A stretch of 64,000 bases of DNA, taken from NCBI RefSeq assembly GCF_035222375.1, contig NC_085888.1, positions 2,294,001 through 2,358,000 on the forward strand. The letters run 5' to 3'. The stretch is from Podospora pseudocomata. Taxonomy: Eukaryota; Ascomycota; Sordariomycetes; Sordariales; Podosporaceae. Under the pieces are notes generated by a model. That model was not told where the DNA came from. It did no database searches and was given only the letters and a program-made list of their open reading frames with translations. Shown here piece by piece: positions 1 through 11,824 of this stretch (the first letter of the stretch is position 1; every line of letters begins with the position of its first letter). Both the position numbers and the translations under genes were made by a program.

Positions 1-87
1 CTAAGCTCCTTCTCCACACCTCACCACCACCACTACTACTACTCCACCGAGCATTTCCACACCAACAACCACTTCTACGTCACCACC

Positions 88-1077
88 ATGTCTGGCAGCA
101 GATCCTCGTCCCTTCCCCCAACCCCCTCGGGTTCCATGCCCATTGAACAGACACCCGCCTTCCAGAAACTTCTCCCCGTCGAGCGCGCACGAGCATTCAT
201 CCACTCTGTCGTGTTTGAAGAAGACGAAGAGCTGTCCGAGGAAGAGAGGGCGCACATCACCATCAAGTGCGAAAAGACATGGACGGACCTGCTGAAGCTG
301 GGGAATTTGGACGAGAAGGAGGGGACAGAGGAGTGTCAGAAGTTGGTGCGCGCGCCGGTGATTGGGGAGAGGATTTGTCACAAGTTGTGGAAGAGGCTGG
401 CGGCGATTTCGAGGAAGGGGGGGTACACGAATGAGGCGTCTGGTTTTGAGGCGATGAGGAAGAATTTGGTGGTGGAGGGCAAGGCGAGGCGGGAGGAGAA
501 GAAGAGGGAGAAGGAGGAGAGAAGGAAGGAGAGAGAGGGAAGGAAGGGGATGGAGGGGTTGTTGGATTCGTTGAAGCTGAGCCCGAGGAGGAAGGATAAG
601 GAGGGGAGCGGGGAGCGGGATGAAGGGGAGGGGGGTGGAGAGCAGGAGGGAGAGGAGGGTTTTTGGCAGGCTCCTGAAACGTATACACCAAGGATTGCGC
701 CGCCCGAGATGGAGGCGAAGGACACGCCTTGTCCGCCTGGGTTGTTGGGTTTGTTGGAGGGGGATGATGATGAGATGGCCAGATGGGATCAGGCTGCCTA
801 TCATGGGAGGGTAGGGGTGCCGAACCGAAAGATTGAGGAAACTGTTGGGGGGGATGAGGAGGAAGAGGCTGTCAAGAACGCTGAGGATAAGAATAAGCGG
901 AAGGCGGCCGAGGCGAAGGAGGGGAGCAGGTCTTGTCGGCCAAAGCTTACTAGGAGCAAGAGCTGGATTGGGAAGATAGCTAGCATGGGGGAGAAGGTTT
1001 CTTATGGGTTGGGGGTTGCAGGGCCTGCTGGGTCTAAAGGTCCGAAGGATGATAGGAGTAGGAAGAAGTCTATCTGA
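88..1077 (+). CDS. Charged helical protein of unknown function
   Basis: A single 329-residue open frame with a good start context (ACCACCATG). I do not recognise the family. Residues about 15-130 look like a compact, mostly helical region with scattered Trp and Cys (a KTWTDLLKLG stretch and a later ICHKLWKRLA stretch). After it comes a Lys/Glu/Arg-rich run typical of a coiled coil or single alpha helix (about 150-185), then low-complexity Gly/Glu sequence. The C-terminal third is basic and contains a KLTRSKSWIGKIASMGEKV patch that could be a phosphorylation or nuclear-targeting region. No signal peptide or membrane segment is visible. The strong purine bias of the sense strand is typical of disordered fungal proteins. 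It is the leftmost gene, and its promoter lies partly outside the window. That it is a gene is fairly sure; its function is unknown. Confidence 0.7.
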   Translation: MSGSRSSSLPPTPSGSMPIEQTPAFQKLLPVERARAFIHSVVFEEDEELSEEERAHITIKCEKTWTDLLKLGNLDEKEGTEECQKLVRAPVIGERICHKLWKRLAAISRKGGYTNEASGFEAMRKNLVVEGKARREEKKREKEERRKEREGRKGMEGLLDSLKLSPRRKDKEGSGERDEGEGGGEQEGEEGFWQAPETYTPRIAPPEMEAKDTPCPPGLLGLLEGDDDEMARWDQAAYHGRVGVPNRKIEETVGGDEEEEAVKNAEDKNKRKAAEAKEGSRSCRPKLTRSKSWIGKIASMGEKVSYGLGVAGPAGSKGPKDDRSRKKSI

Positions 1078-2590
<1,513 letters not shown>

Positions 2591-4384
2591 ATGTCCGAAG
2601 CCTACCCCTCCACCCCCTCCCCGTCCCCTTACTACACCTCCCGCCGCTTGGGACATCACCACCACCTCGACGACACCCCCATCATCGCAGACCTCAACCC
2701 CCGCCCCCGCTCCCTCCACCTGCTCGTCGCCTCCAACGGCCCCCGCGATGTGGCCTACGCCCAGACCATCGCCGTCCGGCTCTCCAAAGAAACGCAAATC
2801 ACCACTCGCGCCATCGTCGACGATTTGACGCATCGGTTGGCGCAGGAGATCATGGTTCACCAAAACAAACCCGCCTCCCTTGCCACGAATGAGCAGCAAG
2901 CTTCGGAACTGATCGAATGGGCGGATTTGCTGGTGTTGGCACCGATAGATGCTGATACACTGGCGAAGATGATGGTGGGGATTGCGGACAATTTATTGCT
3001 GCAGGTGCTGAGGGGGTGGGACGCGAGCAAGAGGGTGCTGATGGTGCCCGGGATGACGAAGCAGATGTGGGAGAGCCCGGTTACGAGGCGGCAGATGGGG
3101 AAGCTGCATCGGAAGTGGGGGTGGGTGAGGGTGCTGCCGCCGGTGTTGTGGTCGTATGCCGGGGATGGAAGTGGGAAGAGGGTGGTGGAGTGGGAGGGGT
3201 TTAACGAGCTGCTTGGGATCATCAAGAACCAGGCGGATTTGTTGAAGGTGGGGTTTAATGTTGACGTTGGGGGTGGTAGTTTGCCGGTGGTGGTGGTGAA
3301 GAAGGGGAAACAGAAGAAGGCAAGGAGCCAGCTTCCTCCGGAGCTGTGGAGTATGATTTTTGAGTTTTTGGGGGATTGGGAGTTGGCGACGAGTTTGGGG
3401 GTTTATACTACCCTCGAGGTGCCCACGGGGGAGGGGTGGAGGAGGGAGCCGAGGGATAAGGGGGATCTGGTGGGCGTTTTTATGCATGAGTTGGAGTGGA
3501 CGCTTCTGGGCGCGGATACGGAGGAGATCTGTAGGAAGCTGGCAAAGGCTCCGGCGGGGTTTTGTGATTTGAGCGCGTTGGCTGTGCACCTCATCTTCAA
3601 GTTTTCCTTGACGGGGGTCTTGACTTGGATCGAGGGGAATTCACCTCATTTCTTCAAGTGTTTTGACGGAAAGACGATACCGACAAAGGCGTCGGCTTAC
3701 TATGGGAGGACGGATATTTTGGAGTGGTGGAGGAAGAGCCCGAGCTTTTTGGAGAAGCAGTATGATTGTGAGGCGGTGGATAAGGCGTCGATGAGGGGGT
3801 TCGTGCACGTGCTGGAGTGGTGGAGGAGGAGCGGGCTACCGCTCAAGTACAGCGAGGCTGCGTTTGAGGGGGCGAGTTCGAAGGGGCACATTCATGTTTT
3901 GGAGTGGTGGAGGGAGGCGAGCTTGCAGAACTCGGCCGTGGCGCTGAAGCCGGGGAAGGCGTTGCTGGGGGCGGCGCAGTGGGGGATGGTGGAGGTGATT
4001 AGGTGGTGGGAGGAGAGCGGTATACCGGCGGGACATCACGAAGCGGTTTGCAAGATGGCGAGTCGGTGGGGGCAGGTGGAGGTGCTGGAGTGTTGGAGGC
4101 GGCTGAGGGGGGATGACAAGCTGGAGTTTGATAATCAGATCTTGATGGAGGCGACCTATCATGCGCATATTCATGTGCTGGAGTGGTGGAGGAAGTATGC
4201 TCATGGGGAGCTGCCGGGGATGAATGGGAAGAAGGGCAGGAGGGTGGAATACAAGACCATGGATGTGGAAGAGGCGCTGGAAGATTCTCTTGGCGACCAG
4301 ACAAAGGTCAGGAGATGGTGGGCGGAGAACGGGTTGAACTTGGGCCTGGGTACTACGGAGTGGATGAAGATTAAGGCTCTTTGA
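2591..4384 (+). CDS. PPCDC/HAL3-like flavoprotein fused to F-box-like segment and ankyrin-like LEWW repeats
   Basis: A 597-residue protein. The first in-frame ATG is at 2591 (CAAAATGTC); the open frame upstream has no ATG. Residues about 40-215 resemble the HFCD flavoprotein fold of phosphopantothenoylcysteine decarboxylase: EWADLLVLAPIDADTLAKM, then DNLLLQVLRGWD, then MVPGMTKQMWESPVTRR. Compared with plant HAL3a from memory, the catalytic His is Ala104, the substrate-clamp Asn is Thr156 and the active-site Cys is Ala190, so PPCDC activity is unlikely. Residues about 247-275 (LPPELWSMIFEFLGDWELAT) look F-box-like. From about 365 to 580 there are six or seven units of about 33-35 residues built on A..G...VLEWWR..G, an ankyrin-like pattern. 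Its stop codon is 73 nt from that of the convergent TRM7 gene. A regulatory pseudoenzyme or scaffold is my inference. Confidence 0.85.
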   Translation: MSEAYPSTPSPSPYYTSRRLGHHHHLDDTPIIADLNPRPRSLHLLVASNGPRDVAYAQTIAVRLSKETQITTRAIVDDLTHRLAQEIMVHQNKPASLATNEQQASELIEWADLLVLAPIDADTLAKMMVGIADNLLLQVLRGWDASKRVLMVPGMTKQMWESPVTRRQMGKLHRKWGWVRVLPPVLWSYAGDGSGKRVVEWEGFNELLGIIKNQADLLKVGFNVDVGGGSLPVVVVKKGKQKKARSQLPPELWSMIFEFLGDWELATSLGVYTTLEVPTGEGWRREPRDKGDLVGVFMHELEWTLLGADTEEICRKLAKAPAGFCDLSALAVHLIFKFSLTGVLTWIEGNSPHFFKCFDGKTIPTKASAYYGRTDILEWWRKSPSFLEKQYDCEAVDKASMRGFVHVLEWWRRSGLPLKYSEAAFEGASSKGHIHVLEWWREASLQNSAVALKPGKALLGAAQWGMVEVIRWWEESGIPAGHHEAVCKMASRWGQVEVLECWRRLRGDDKLEFDNQILMEATYHAHIHVLEWWRKYAHGELPGMNGKKGRRVEYKTMDVEEALEDSLGDQTKVRRWWAENGLNLGLGTTEWMKIKAL

Positions 4385-4457
4385 AGTAAAAGAATAGGCA
4401 GGACAAGTCATTTGAAGCTCATGAGTTGGTCTTGGCATGTGATGCTTTTGTGGCTGT

Positions 4458-5664
4458 CTATTTGGCAACTACCGGCTTCCCATAGGCACCTCCATTCTGC
4501 CTCCTCAACTCAATAGCCCGTTTGTAAGGCGGCGCAGTAGGTGGTTGCACAGGAGGCAGAGAAACGTGACCGGCTGCGAGCTTATAAGAGGCATCAGAAT
4601 CGAAAGCCGAAAGGTCACCGCAGGCGATGAAAGGGGCTATCCATCTGTTCTTGTTATCGCTTCCGGAAAGGTCCTCGAGGATAACCTCAGTGATACCATC
4701 ATCATCCGCTTTTGATGGCTCAGACTGCGAGATGGGGTCTTGCTGTTGCTCTTGCAACTCAGCCAGCCGGCTACCCACGCCCAAGGGCTCCTCCAGGCTG
4801 GCCTTGAAACCCTCTGGCGGCTGAAAGTTGATGCAGACGATGAACGCCTCCACACTGCTCGCACGGGAAGACCTTGGCTTGGCCACGTGGACTTTCTCGA
4901 AGAAGACCTTGAGCTGGGCGTAGAGGAGGTCCACGTTGCGGCCGCGGAAAATTTTGGCGACAAACTTTCCGCCTGGTTTTAACACGCAGAGGGCGAGGTT
5001 GAGGGCGGCGAAGAGGAGCTGGGATTGGACGTAGATGTCGAGGTCGTGTAGACCGGTGACATCAGGAGCACCGTCGCTGATGACGAGGTCGACTGGGTGT
5101 TGGGCTTGTTGGTTGGTGGATGTTTCGGGGTCGTAAGATGGGTCCAGCGCTTTGAGGAGAAGGGGGACGGTGGCGGGGTGGGTGATGTCGGCTCGGAGGG
5201 TGATGACGCCCGGGAGGGGGCTGATGGGCTGGAGATCGATGGAGACGATCTTGACGTCTGGCCTGGCGGTGGTTTCATCTTGTGTGTTGGCCATTTCAAC
5301 GTCTTGCTTCGTTTCTTGCTGGCTGTCGTCTTGGGAGGACGCTGATGGGATTAAGTTGAGCATCCTCTGACGGAACTGGGCTTCACGGTCTTCCCAGGCA
5401 CAGCGGCCGAATTTTTCATTTTTGATCAGGACTCTGGAGAGAACTTGAGACCAACTGCCCGGGGCAGCACACAGGTCTACAACTCTGGTGACATTTTCGA
5501 AGAGGTTGAATTCTGAGACACAAGTTAGTTATGAGTTTGGGTATCAAGTCGTTAAACATACCCTCATCCAACTGGAGGAGCTTGAAAGCACTTCTGGCGC
5601 GCCAGCCTTGTTCTTTGGCGAGCCGGTAGTAGGCGTCGCGCTTGTCTTTTGACGATTTTCCCAT
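4458..5664 (-). CDS. trm7: tRNA 2'-O-ribose methyltransferase TRM7 (FtsJ family)
   Basis: Two exons, 5664-5562 and 5512-4458, separated by a 49-nt intron (donor GTATGT, acceptor TCTCAG); the join restores a 385-residue frame. The protein starts [20 protein letters not shown], the Trm7 N-terminus, and continues through [11 protein letters not shown] (SAM-binding motif I), [24 protein letters not shown] and [11 protein letters not shown]. The K-D-K-E tetrad of FtsJ enzymes is present: Lys28, the Asp of SDGAPD, the Lys of FVAKIF and the Glu of SSVEAFIVC. Known Trm7 methylates the ribose at positions 32 and 34 of the anticodon loop of tRNAs such as tRNA-Phe, with partner subunits Trm732 and Trm734. 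The C-terminal 100 residues extend beyond the yeast length. It is divergent from MAK5. Identification is firm. Confidence 0.95.
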
Positions 5665-6407
5665 TCTGGCAGAAATATGAACCCCGCAATGTGTGTGTCA
5701 CCGAAGGTGAGTGTTAGTTTAAGTAAGGTAATAGAATCCAGGAAATTGGAGATAGATCCAGAATAAAAATATCTTGTGAGAAGAATTGGAGAGTCGAGTG
5801 AGATTCGATTTGGGACCTCACGAAGTAGCCGGTTGGGATGTGAGTGTTTAATGCAGGCTTACATGAAGCTTGAACTTTTTTGATGCCAAATTCAGTGCAT
5901 CGCGGGGCAGGTAGTGGTGTAACTGAAATTCTGGCTAGCTGTTTCCGGCAGGCGGTGAGGGAATGCAAGGGTTAGGGTTCTAGCATGACAGTTGCAAGTT
6001 GTCAGCCACGGCATATAAATGCTCATGTCGAGACTGAAAGATCTCATAAGTGAATCGTTCAGGAGTTGGGATGAGAATGCAATGCTCTCCACTGATGACC
6101 ATTTTGCGCTGCCGGGCTGAGAGCCATCCTTCTCTTCGGCAGCTGAACTGAACTTCCTAAAAAGTGGGTCCGCCAATTGTAAGTTTCCCATCATCGATTT
6201 TTCACTTTTCTCGCAGGGATATTTACTTCACCTTCGACATCACATCTCAAAACACATCGATAGGTACGTTACGGTCGCTCACATATCATCAAGGCGCTCT
6301 TATTTTGTCGATGTAAGAAAAACATCACACAGCAGCTCCAACCTTTATCGAGGCCCTCTCTCAACTTTACCCGAGTCCCGTGCTACCGATTCTGCCAGTC
6401 TCATACA
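5665..6407. promoter_or_regulatory. Divergent promoter region of TRM7 and MAK5
   Basis: A 743-nt spacer between two start codons pointing away from each other. No coding potential is supported. No clear TATA box is seen, which fits housekeeping genes of the translation machinery. Confidence 0.5.
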
Positions 6408-8791
6408 ATGGCGTTCGACAAGAAGAGAAAGCACTCCGGCGAGCAGGCGCAGGCCAAGCGCTCGCAATCAAAAGGCGGCCCAAAACGCCAAAAGACGCAA
6501 AATACGGAGAAACACTTTGTCCCCGTCGATGAGTTGCCATGGCAGACTGTCGAAGTTCCTGAGATGTTTGATGACGCCGAAGGTTTTTACGGCCTGGAGG
6601 AAATCCAGGGTGTTGATGTCGTCAGAGAGGGCGATGTTATCAAATTTGTGAGTTTCAATGGCCTGGTTCATCTTGAAGCTCATAAGAAATCTTACTCACG
6701 CTCATTTAGGTGGCTGCTGTGCCTAAAGGCAAAGCTGGCAAGAAGAAGGATGACAAGAAGGCTGAGGACCAAAAAATGGAGGACAATGAAGATGAATTCG
6801 AAGGCTTCGACGACACACCTGAGGAGGAGTCAACTCCAGTAGAGACCAAGGCCGGTGACCAAAAGAAGGAACCCAAGACCAAGAAGAAGGACGCCAAGGA
6901 CCAAAAGAAGGAGCCAAAGGAGGCAAAGAAAGATGGAAAGAAAGACGCCAAGAAGCAAAAGAAACCAGCGCCACAACCTACAGAAGATCCCGAATTGGAG
7001 TCGAATCTGTTCACCAGCCTCGACACCTTACCTGATATCGAACCAGAGGAAGACGTTGATACATCCGAATGGGCGCCACTTGAGCTGTCGCCTGACCTGG
7101 TAGCAGCGATTGGAAACCTCAGATTCGGCAAGCCAACACCGATTCAGGCACGCGCTATTCCAGAAATAATCAACGGTCACGATGTTATCGGTAAAGCGTC
7201 CACGGGTTCCGGCAAGACCTTGGCTTTTGGGATTCCCATTGTGGAAAAGTGGCTTGCGAAGCAGGCAGAGGGAAAGGAGGACGAGAAGAAACACCCAATC
7301 GCCATGATCCTTTCACCAACAAGAGAATTGGCTCATCAGATTTCGGATCACTTGAAGAAGCTTTGCGATGGCCTTACCGAGTCGCCTTACATCTGCTCAG
7401 TCACTGGTGGTTTGGCTATTCAGAAGCAGCTGAGGCAGTTGGAGAAGGCAGATATCATCATCGGAACACCTGGTCGTCTGTGGGAGGTCATCAGCACCGA
7501 AATTGCCGTAATGAACTCGATCAGGCAGATCGATTTCCTCGTGGTGGATGAGGCTGACCGCCTGCTCAAGGATGGCCAGTTTAAGGAAGCAGAGGACATC
7601 ATCAAGGCCTTGGACCGGACGCGTCCCGGTGAGGAGGCTGAGGAAGATTCGGATTCCGACGAAGAGCCTACGCCCAAACACAACCGCCAGACCCTGGTCT
7701 TTTCTGCCACCTTCAACAAGGCCCTCCAGCAGAAGCTCGCCGGCAAGGCCCGCTACAACCTCATGGGAGAAGCTGAGTCCCTCGAGCACTTGCTCAAGAA
7801 GCTCAACTTCCGGGAGGCCAAGCCCAAGTTCATCGATGCGAACCCCGTCTCCCAGATGGCCGACAAGCTGAAAGAAGGTCTCATCCACTGCGGTGATCTC
7901 GAGAAGGACCTCTACCTCTACGCCGTCCTCCTCCTCCAACCCACCCGCCGTGCCCTCGTCTTTACCAATGCGATCAACACCGTCCGCCGCCTCACCCCCT
8001 TCCTCCAAAATCTCGGTCTCCCCGCCATCTCTCTCCACTCCGACATGGAGCAAAAAGCCCGTCTCCGCTCCCTCGAAAAGTTCAAGGCCGACCCACCCAA
8101 GAACGCCAACCCCGGCTCCTCCGTTCAGGCTCCCATCCTGGTAGCAACCGACGTCGCCGCCCGCGGTCTCGACATCCCCAACGTCGACCTCGTAATCCAT
8201 TACCACGTCCCCCGCAGCGCAGACGACTACGTCCATCGCTCCGGTCGTACCGCTCGTGCGACTCAATCCGGCGTGTCGATCATGCTCTGCGGCCCCAAGG
8301 AGGACATCCCCACCCAGCGCCTCATCACCAAGGTTCACGCCTCCACTGCTGCCTCCAGCGGCAAGCCCAAGAAGGACCTCTTGGGCGTCCAGACCATTGA
8401 CATCGACAGGCGGCTGGTATCCCACCTCAAACCCCGCGTGACGCTCTCCAAGAAGATCACCGAGACGACGATTGCCAAAGAGAAGGGCGCAAAGGAGGAT
8501 GACTGGCTGAAGAACGCGGCGGAGGAGCTGGGGATCGAGCTGGACGAGGATGAGTTTGAGAAGGTGGGCAGCTGGAAGGGGAAGGGGAGCGGGAAGAAGC
8601 AGCAGGAGAAGCAGGCGAGGGCGGTGGGGAAGCAGGAGGTGCAGAAGTGGAGGTGGGAGTTGAAGGAGTTGCTGAAGAGACGGGTGAACACGGGGGTTAG
8701 TGAGAAGTATCTGAATGGGGTTGATGTGGAGGGGTTGCTGAGGGGGGTGAGGAGTGAGTTTTTGGGGCAGGTGGAGGGGTTGGGGCTTTGA
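6408..8791 (+). CDS. mak5: ATP-dependent RNA helicase MAK5 (DEAD-box)
   Basis: Two exons, 6408-6647 and 6710-8791, with a 62-nt phase-0 intron (GTGAGT to TTTAG); the product has 773 residues. Exon 2 begins with a GTG valine codon, so it is not an independent start. After a Lys/Glu-rich N-terminus the helicase core follows: Q motif with PTPIQ (about 222), ASTGSGKT (about 242), PTRELAHQ, VVDEADRLL (about 360), VFSATF (about 411), then VATDVAARGLDIP and HRSGRTAR (about 590). An acidic insert after the DEAD box and a Lys-rich tail match the MAK5/DDX24 family, which acts in the nucleolus in 60S subunit (27S pre-rRNA) maturation. Length and motif order fit the fungal family well. Confidence 0.95.
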
Positions 8792-9328
8792 TATCTTTTA
8801 TTTTTATTTTATTTTATTTTTTTTTTTTGGGGGAGGTTGAAAGATAATGTGTCCTTTAATCAAATAGCAAAGTGGTTCTGGAATTAATTTTGAAAATTGT
8901 GGATATTTTCCCAAGATTTGCCTCTTACCTCAAGTCAAAGCCTCATCAACCTCACTGTCTCCGGCAAGTCCTGCCAAGACCCCGGCCCGATGCCGGTGTT
9001 CAGGGTGAGTCACCAAGGCCCGTCCCGGCGGGTTAACGGGAATGTGGAATACTTCTAGAACAACCAAGGCTTTGTCATGCATGAATGCAGGTCCATACTT
9101 TGTAGATTCGCTACCCTCCCACCTTCCTTGTCAATGTTAGGGCGTGATGGATATATGACTCCTTCCAGCTTGATATCTGCAACTATAAAAGCTTTGGAAT
9201 TTCAACTAACAAAGACTTTTGGTCTTATCTCATTTCAACAGTTGACTCTCTCATCACTCTGAACTTTCCATCCCCACTCATCCCATCTCATTGTTCATCC
9301 CGTCTCATCAGCTTCACCGACCTCCAAG
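8792..9328. other. Spacer with AT-rich terminator side and GNAT promoter
   Basis: It starts with a T-rich tract at about 8800-8830, the likely 3' end region of MAK5. It ends with a CT-rich leader before the acetyltransferase gene and holds a TATA box at 9184. No further gene is seen. Confidence 0.6.
9184..9190 (+). promoter_or_regulatory. TATA box of the GNAT gene
   Basis: A TATAAAA heptamer 139 nt upstream of the start codon at 9329, followed by a CT/CA-rich leader. Position and sequence fit a fungal core promoter element. Confidence 0.55.
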
Positions 9329-9987
9329 ATGTCTCAACCAACTGAGCACAAATCATGGACAAAGACTGTCATCACCACAAGCAGCAAGAGCCTCACATTC
9401 ACAGTCTCCACCGATCCCACCCTCATCTCCCTCGACGCCCTCTCCTCAGCCTTCAACTCAGACTTCATCTACTGGTCCAAACCCCTCACCCACGCCCATC
9501 TCCAGACTCTAGTCCAAAACTCACTTTGCCTCGGTCTCTATGATGGTAGTACCCCAAAATCACCTCACAATCCCAAGTTTTGTTTTTTTTTATAAAAAAA
9601 AATAAAAATTAAATAATAAAAAAAGAAAGAAAAAAGGGACTTACACAAACTGACACCATTTGTATTTATCTAGAAGAAAAAGAACTAATAGGCTTCGGCC
9701 GCCTGATAACCGACCGACTCACCTTCGCCTACCTCACAGACGTCTACGTCCTCCCCTCCCACCAAGGCAAAGGACTGGCCAGATTCATGATGTCCTGTCT
9801 GGACGAGATAGTCTCCGAATGGGACGAGCACCTGAGACGCTTACTCCTCTTTACCCGAGACGAGGAAGCTGCCAAGCTCTACAAACACACCCTCGGGGCA
9901 CAAGACGTGAGGGAGACCGGCACAGGAAAGCTAATCTGCATGGAGAGAGTCGGTGGCGGAAACACCTTCCAGGCACCAGATCACTGA
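9329..9987 (+). CDS. GNAT-family N-acetyltransferase
   Basis: Two exons, 9329-9545 and 9674-9987, give 176 residues. The phase-1 join (G plus AA) creates the Glu codon that opens the EEKELIGFGRLITD stretch. The acetyl-CoA binding motif A follows a beta strand: LTDVYVLPSHQGKGLARFMM, with the Q-x-x-G-x-G/L turn. A later segment (LLLFTRDEEAAKLYKHTLGA) matches motif B and its helix. It resembles small fungal acyltransferases of unknown substrate rather than histone acetyltransferases. The 128-nt intron is longer than its neighbours and contains a run of about 45 almost pure A/T bases around 9583-9636. There is no signal peptide, so it is probably cytosolic. It converges on the next gene with 290 nt between stop codons. 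Confidence 0.85.
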
Positions 9988-10277
9988 GATGATAGTACAC
10001 CAAAAACAATCAGTAATCTCGCGTGAGCTTGATGAGTAAACAAAATGTTACCTGTCTCGAATTTGCAAACTTACTTGTCAAATAACGAACAACATTGCCA
10101 GCGTGGCCGCCCATCTTGAATTGAGATTAATAGCAACCAACATGACCTCGCCCAATATCTTCAGCACGAACACCAGGCTTCCTCAAGCTGCCCCTTGGCC
10201 GCTCGGCAGCATATCAACGCAAAGCTAGCCCGGTAAATAAACTCCGTTCCATGTCACCAGAGATCGCCACCCCAAAA

Positions 10278-11824
10278 TCAGCATTTCTCATCGTACTCCT
10301 CGTCCATCTCCAGCTCCGAGTCCGAGTCGTTCTCCAGCTTGTCCAGCTTCTCATTCAGAGCAGCCTTTTCCAACAGACACCTGGGTGTGCCCTTCGGGAC
10401 AGCCTTTCTCTTCTTTCTGAACATTTTCTCGCCATTCGCGGCATACTCATTGTCCAGAATCTGAATAAGGGCCTCGATATCCGCTTCAACATCCCAAAAT
10501 GCGTCGAAGTAATGCTGGCCGACTTTGTCGAGAGCGGCATCATGATGAGCCTGCTGACCGACCTTCGCAGCCACCAGGCCAAAGTAGCCGACAAGTTGTG
10601 TTTCCTCGAGGGTTCCCGAGACGGCCTCTTGAACATGACATCGGAGCTTGTGACGAGTAGCGGCACTCCTCAAACGAATGTGGCCAGCCATAGTCCTGGC
10701 TATGCATTCGAAGAAATTAACATCACCAGACACTGGGTGATACGAATCAGTACAGCTTCACATGCTCCTTTTGGAGGCGGACTTACTGGACTCTTTCTTG
10801 CTCCCGAAGGTCTTGTCGGTTATGACCATGTTCAAGTACTTGGGCCGGTTGAGGATTCGACGGAGGATCCGCATGAAGAAAAAGCGGCTGCGGCCCACGC
10901 CAACATTCCGATTCAGAATGTTGAGGATGGCTCTAATTGAGTTGTTGGTGGCAAGTGCATGACGGATGTTCTCCTCAATCAGAGCCTCCACGTTCTCCTC
11001 TTCCTCTGCACCAAACGGCTGCCTCAATGCGCCGCTGGCAATTTTGCGGACATCGGCGAGCTCCTGCTGAGCCTGGCGTAAGAGGTGCTTGGTGCACTCC
11101 ACCACGGCCCCCTTGGGACAAGAATCGTGACAAGTATCCCCTTTACGAAGGCCCTCGAGGTTGGTGAGCTGGGGTGAGGATCGAATATCAGCATAGCATA
11201 CAGAACTAGCATAGAGCATAAGAAGATCGACTTACATCGCGCAGAACGTAACTGATGTTGTAAGCTGGGAGCTCCATCTGCTGCTGGGTGGGCTTATGCG
11301 ACCAACCCTTGAGCCAGTACCGTGAGAAGGCAGTGGAATAGCCCCAACTGGGTTCCAACTTCCACGTCACAAAGTCAATCTGAATCTTGTTGCGAGATGC
11401 ATCAAGACAGGGCCATAAAAGCTGTTTCGATAGCTCGTTGAAGTATGAGCGGCAATTGCTCTCGCTTGCGAGCTTTTCGGAGCCGCCGTCGGTGGTTGTA
11501 AAGAGAATCTGACAGGACATCAGGTCTGCGTTTTGCTCGACAGAGTTTGAGGGGTTTGGGACTTACGTTGAGGGCCACATAGGCCAGGCCTTCTCGACCA
11601 GGCAGGGGCGAAATTGGGGTCTCGGGGGTGGGTTCCTGAACGGTGATCTCCCAGTCGACACTCGGAGTCCAGGTTGCATCTATGAAGTAGCCGGCGAGAA
11701 TTGTCGTGGCGGAGTAAACCTTGTCGGGCCTAAGGTAGCACCATCCTCTGAAGTTGAGCTCGAACTTGTCAAATTCAGTTCTATTCTCGTCCCATCTGGG
11801 GATCAGGCAATCTGATCGCTCCAT
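10278..11824 (-). CDS. Four-exon protein of unknown function
   Basis: Exons 11824-11567, 11508-11236, 11168-10787 and 10732-10278 join in frame to 455 residues. All three introns (58, 67 and 54 nt) have GTAAGT donors and CAG acceptors, which makes the model convincing. The first ATG of the frame is at 11824. I do not recognise the family. The N-terminal 90 residues are beta-like and aromatic (FELNFRGWCYL, TWTPSVDWEITVQ). The middle has a small Cys cluster (KGDTCHDSCPKGAVVECT) followed by helical sequence. A basic segment (SRFFFMRILRRILNRP) precedes a helical domain rich in His and Arg. The last 25 residues are acidic (DSDSELEMDEEYDE). No signal peptide or clear transmembrane segment is seen. 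Confidence 0.8.
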
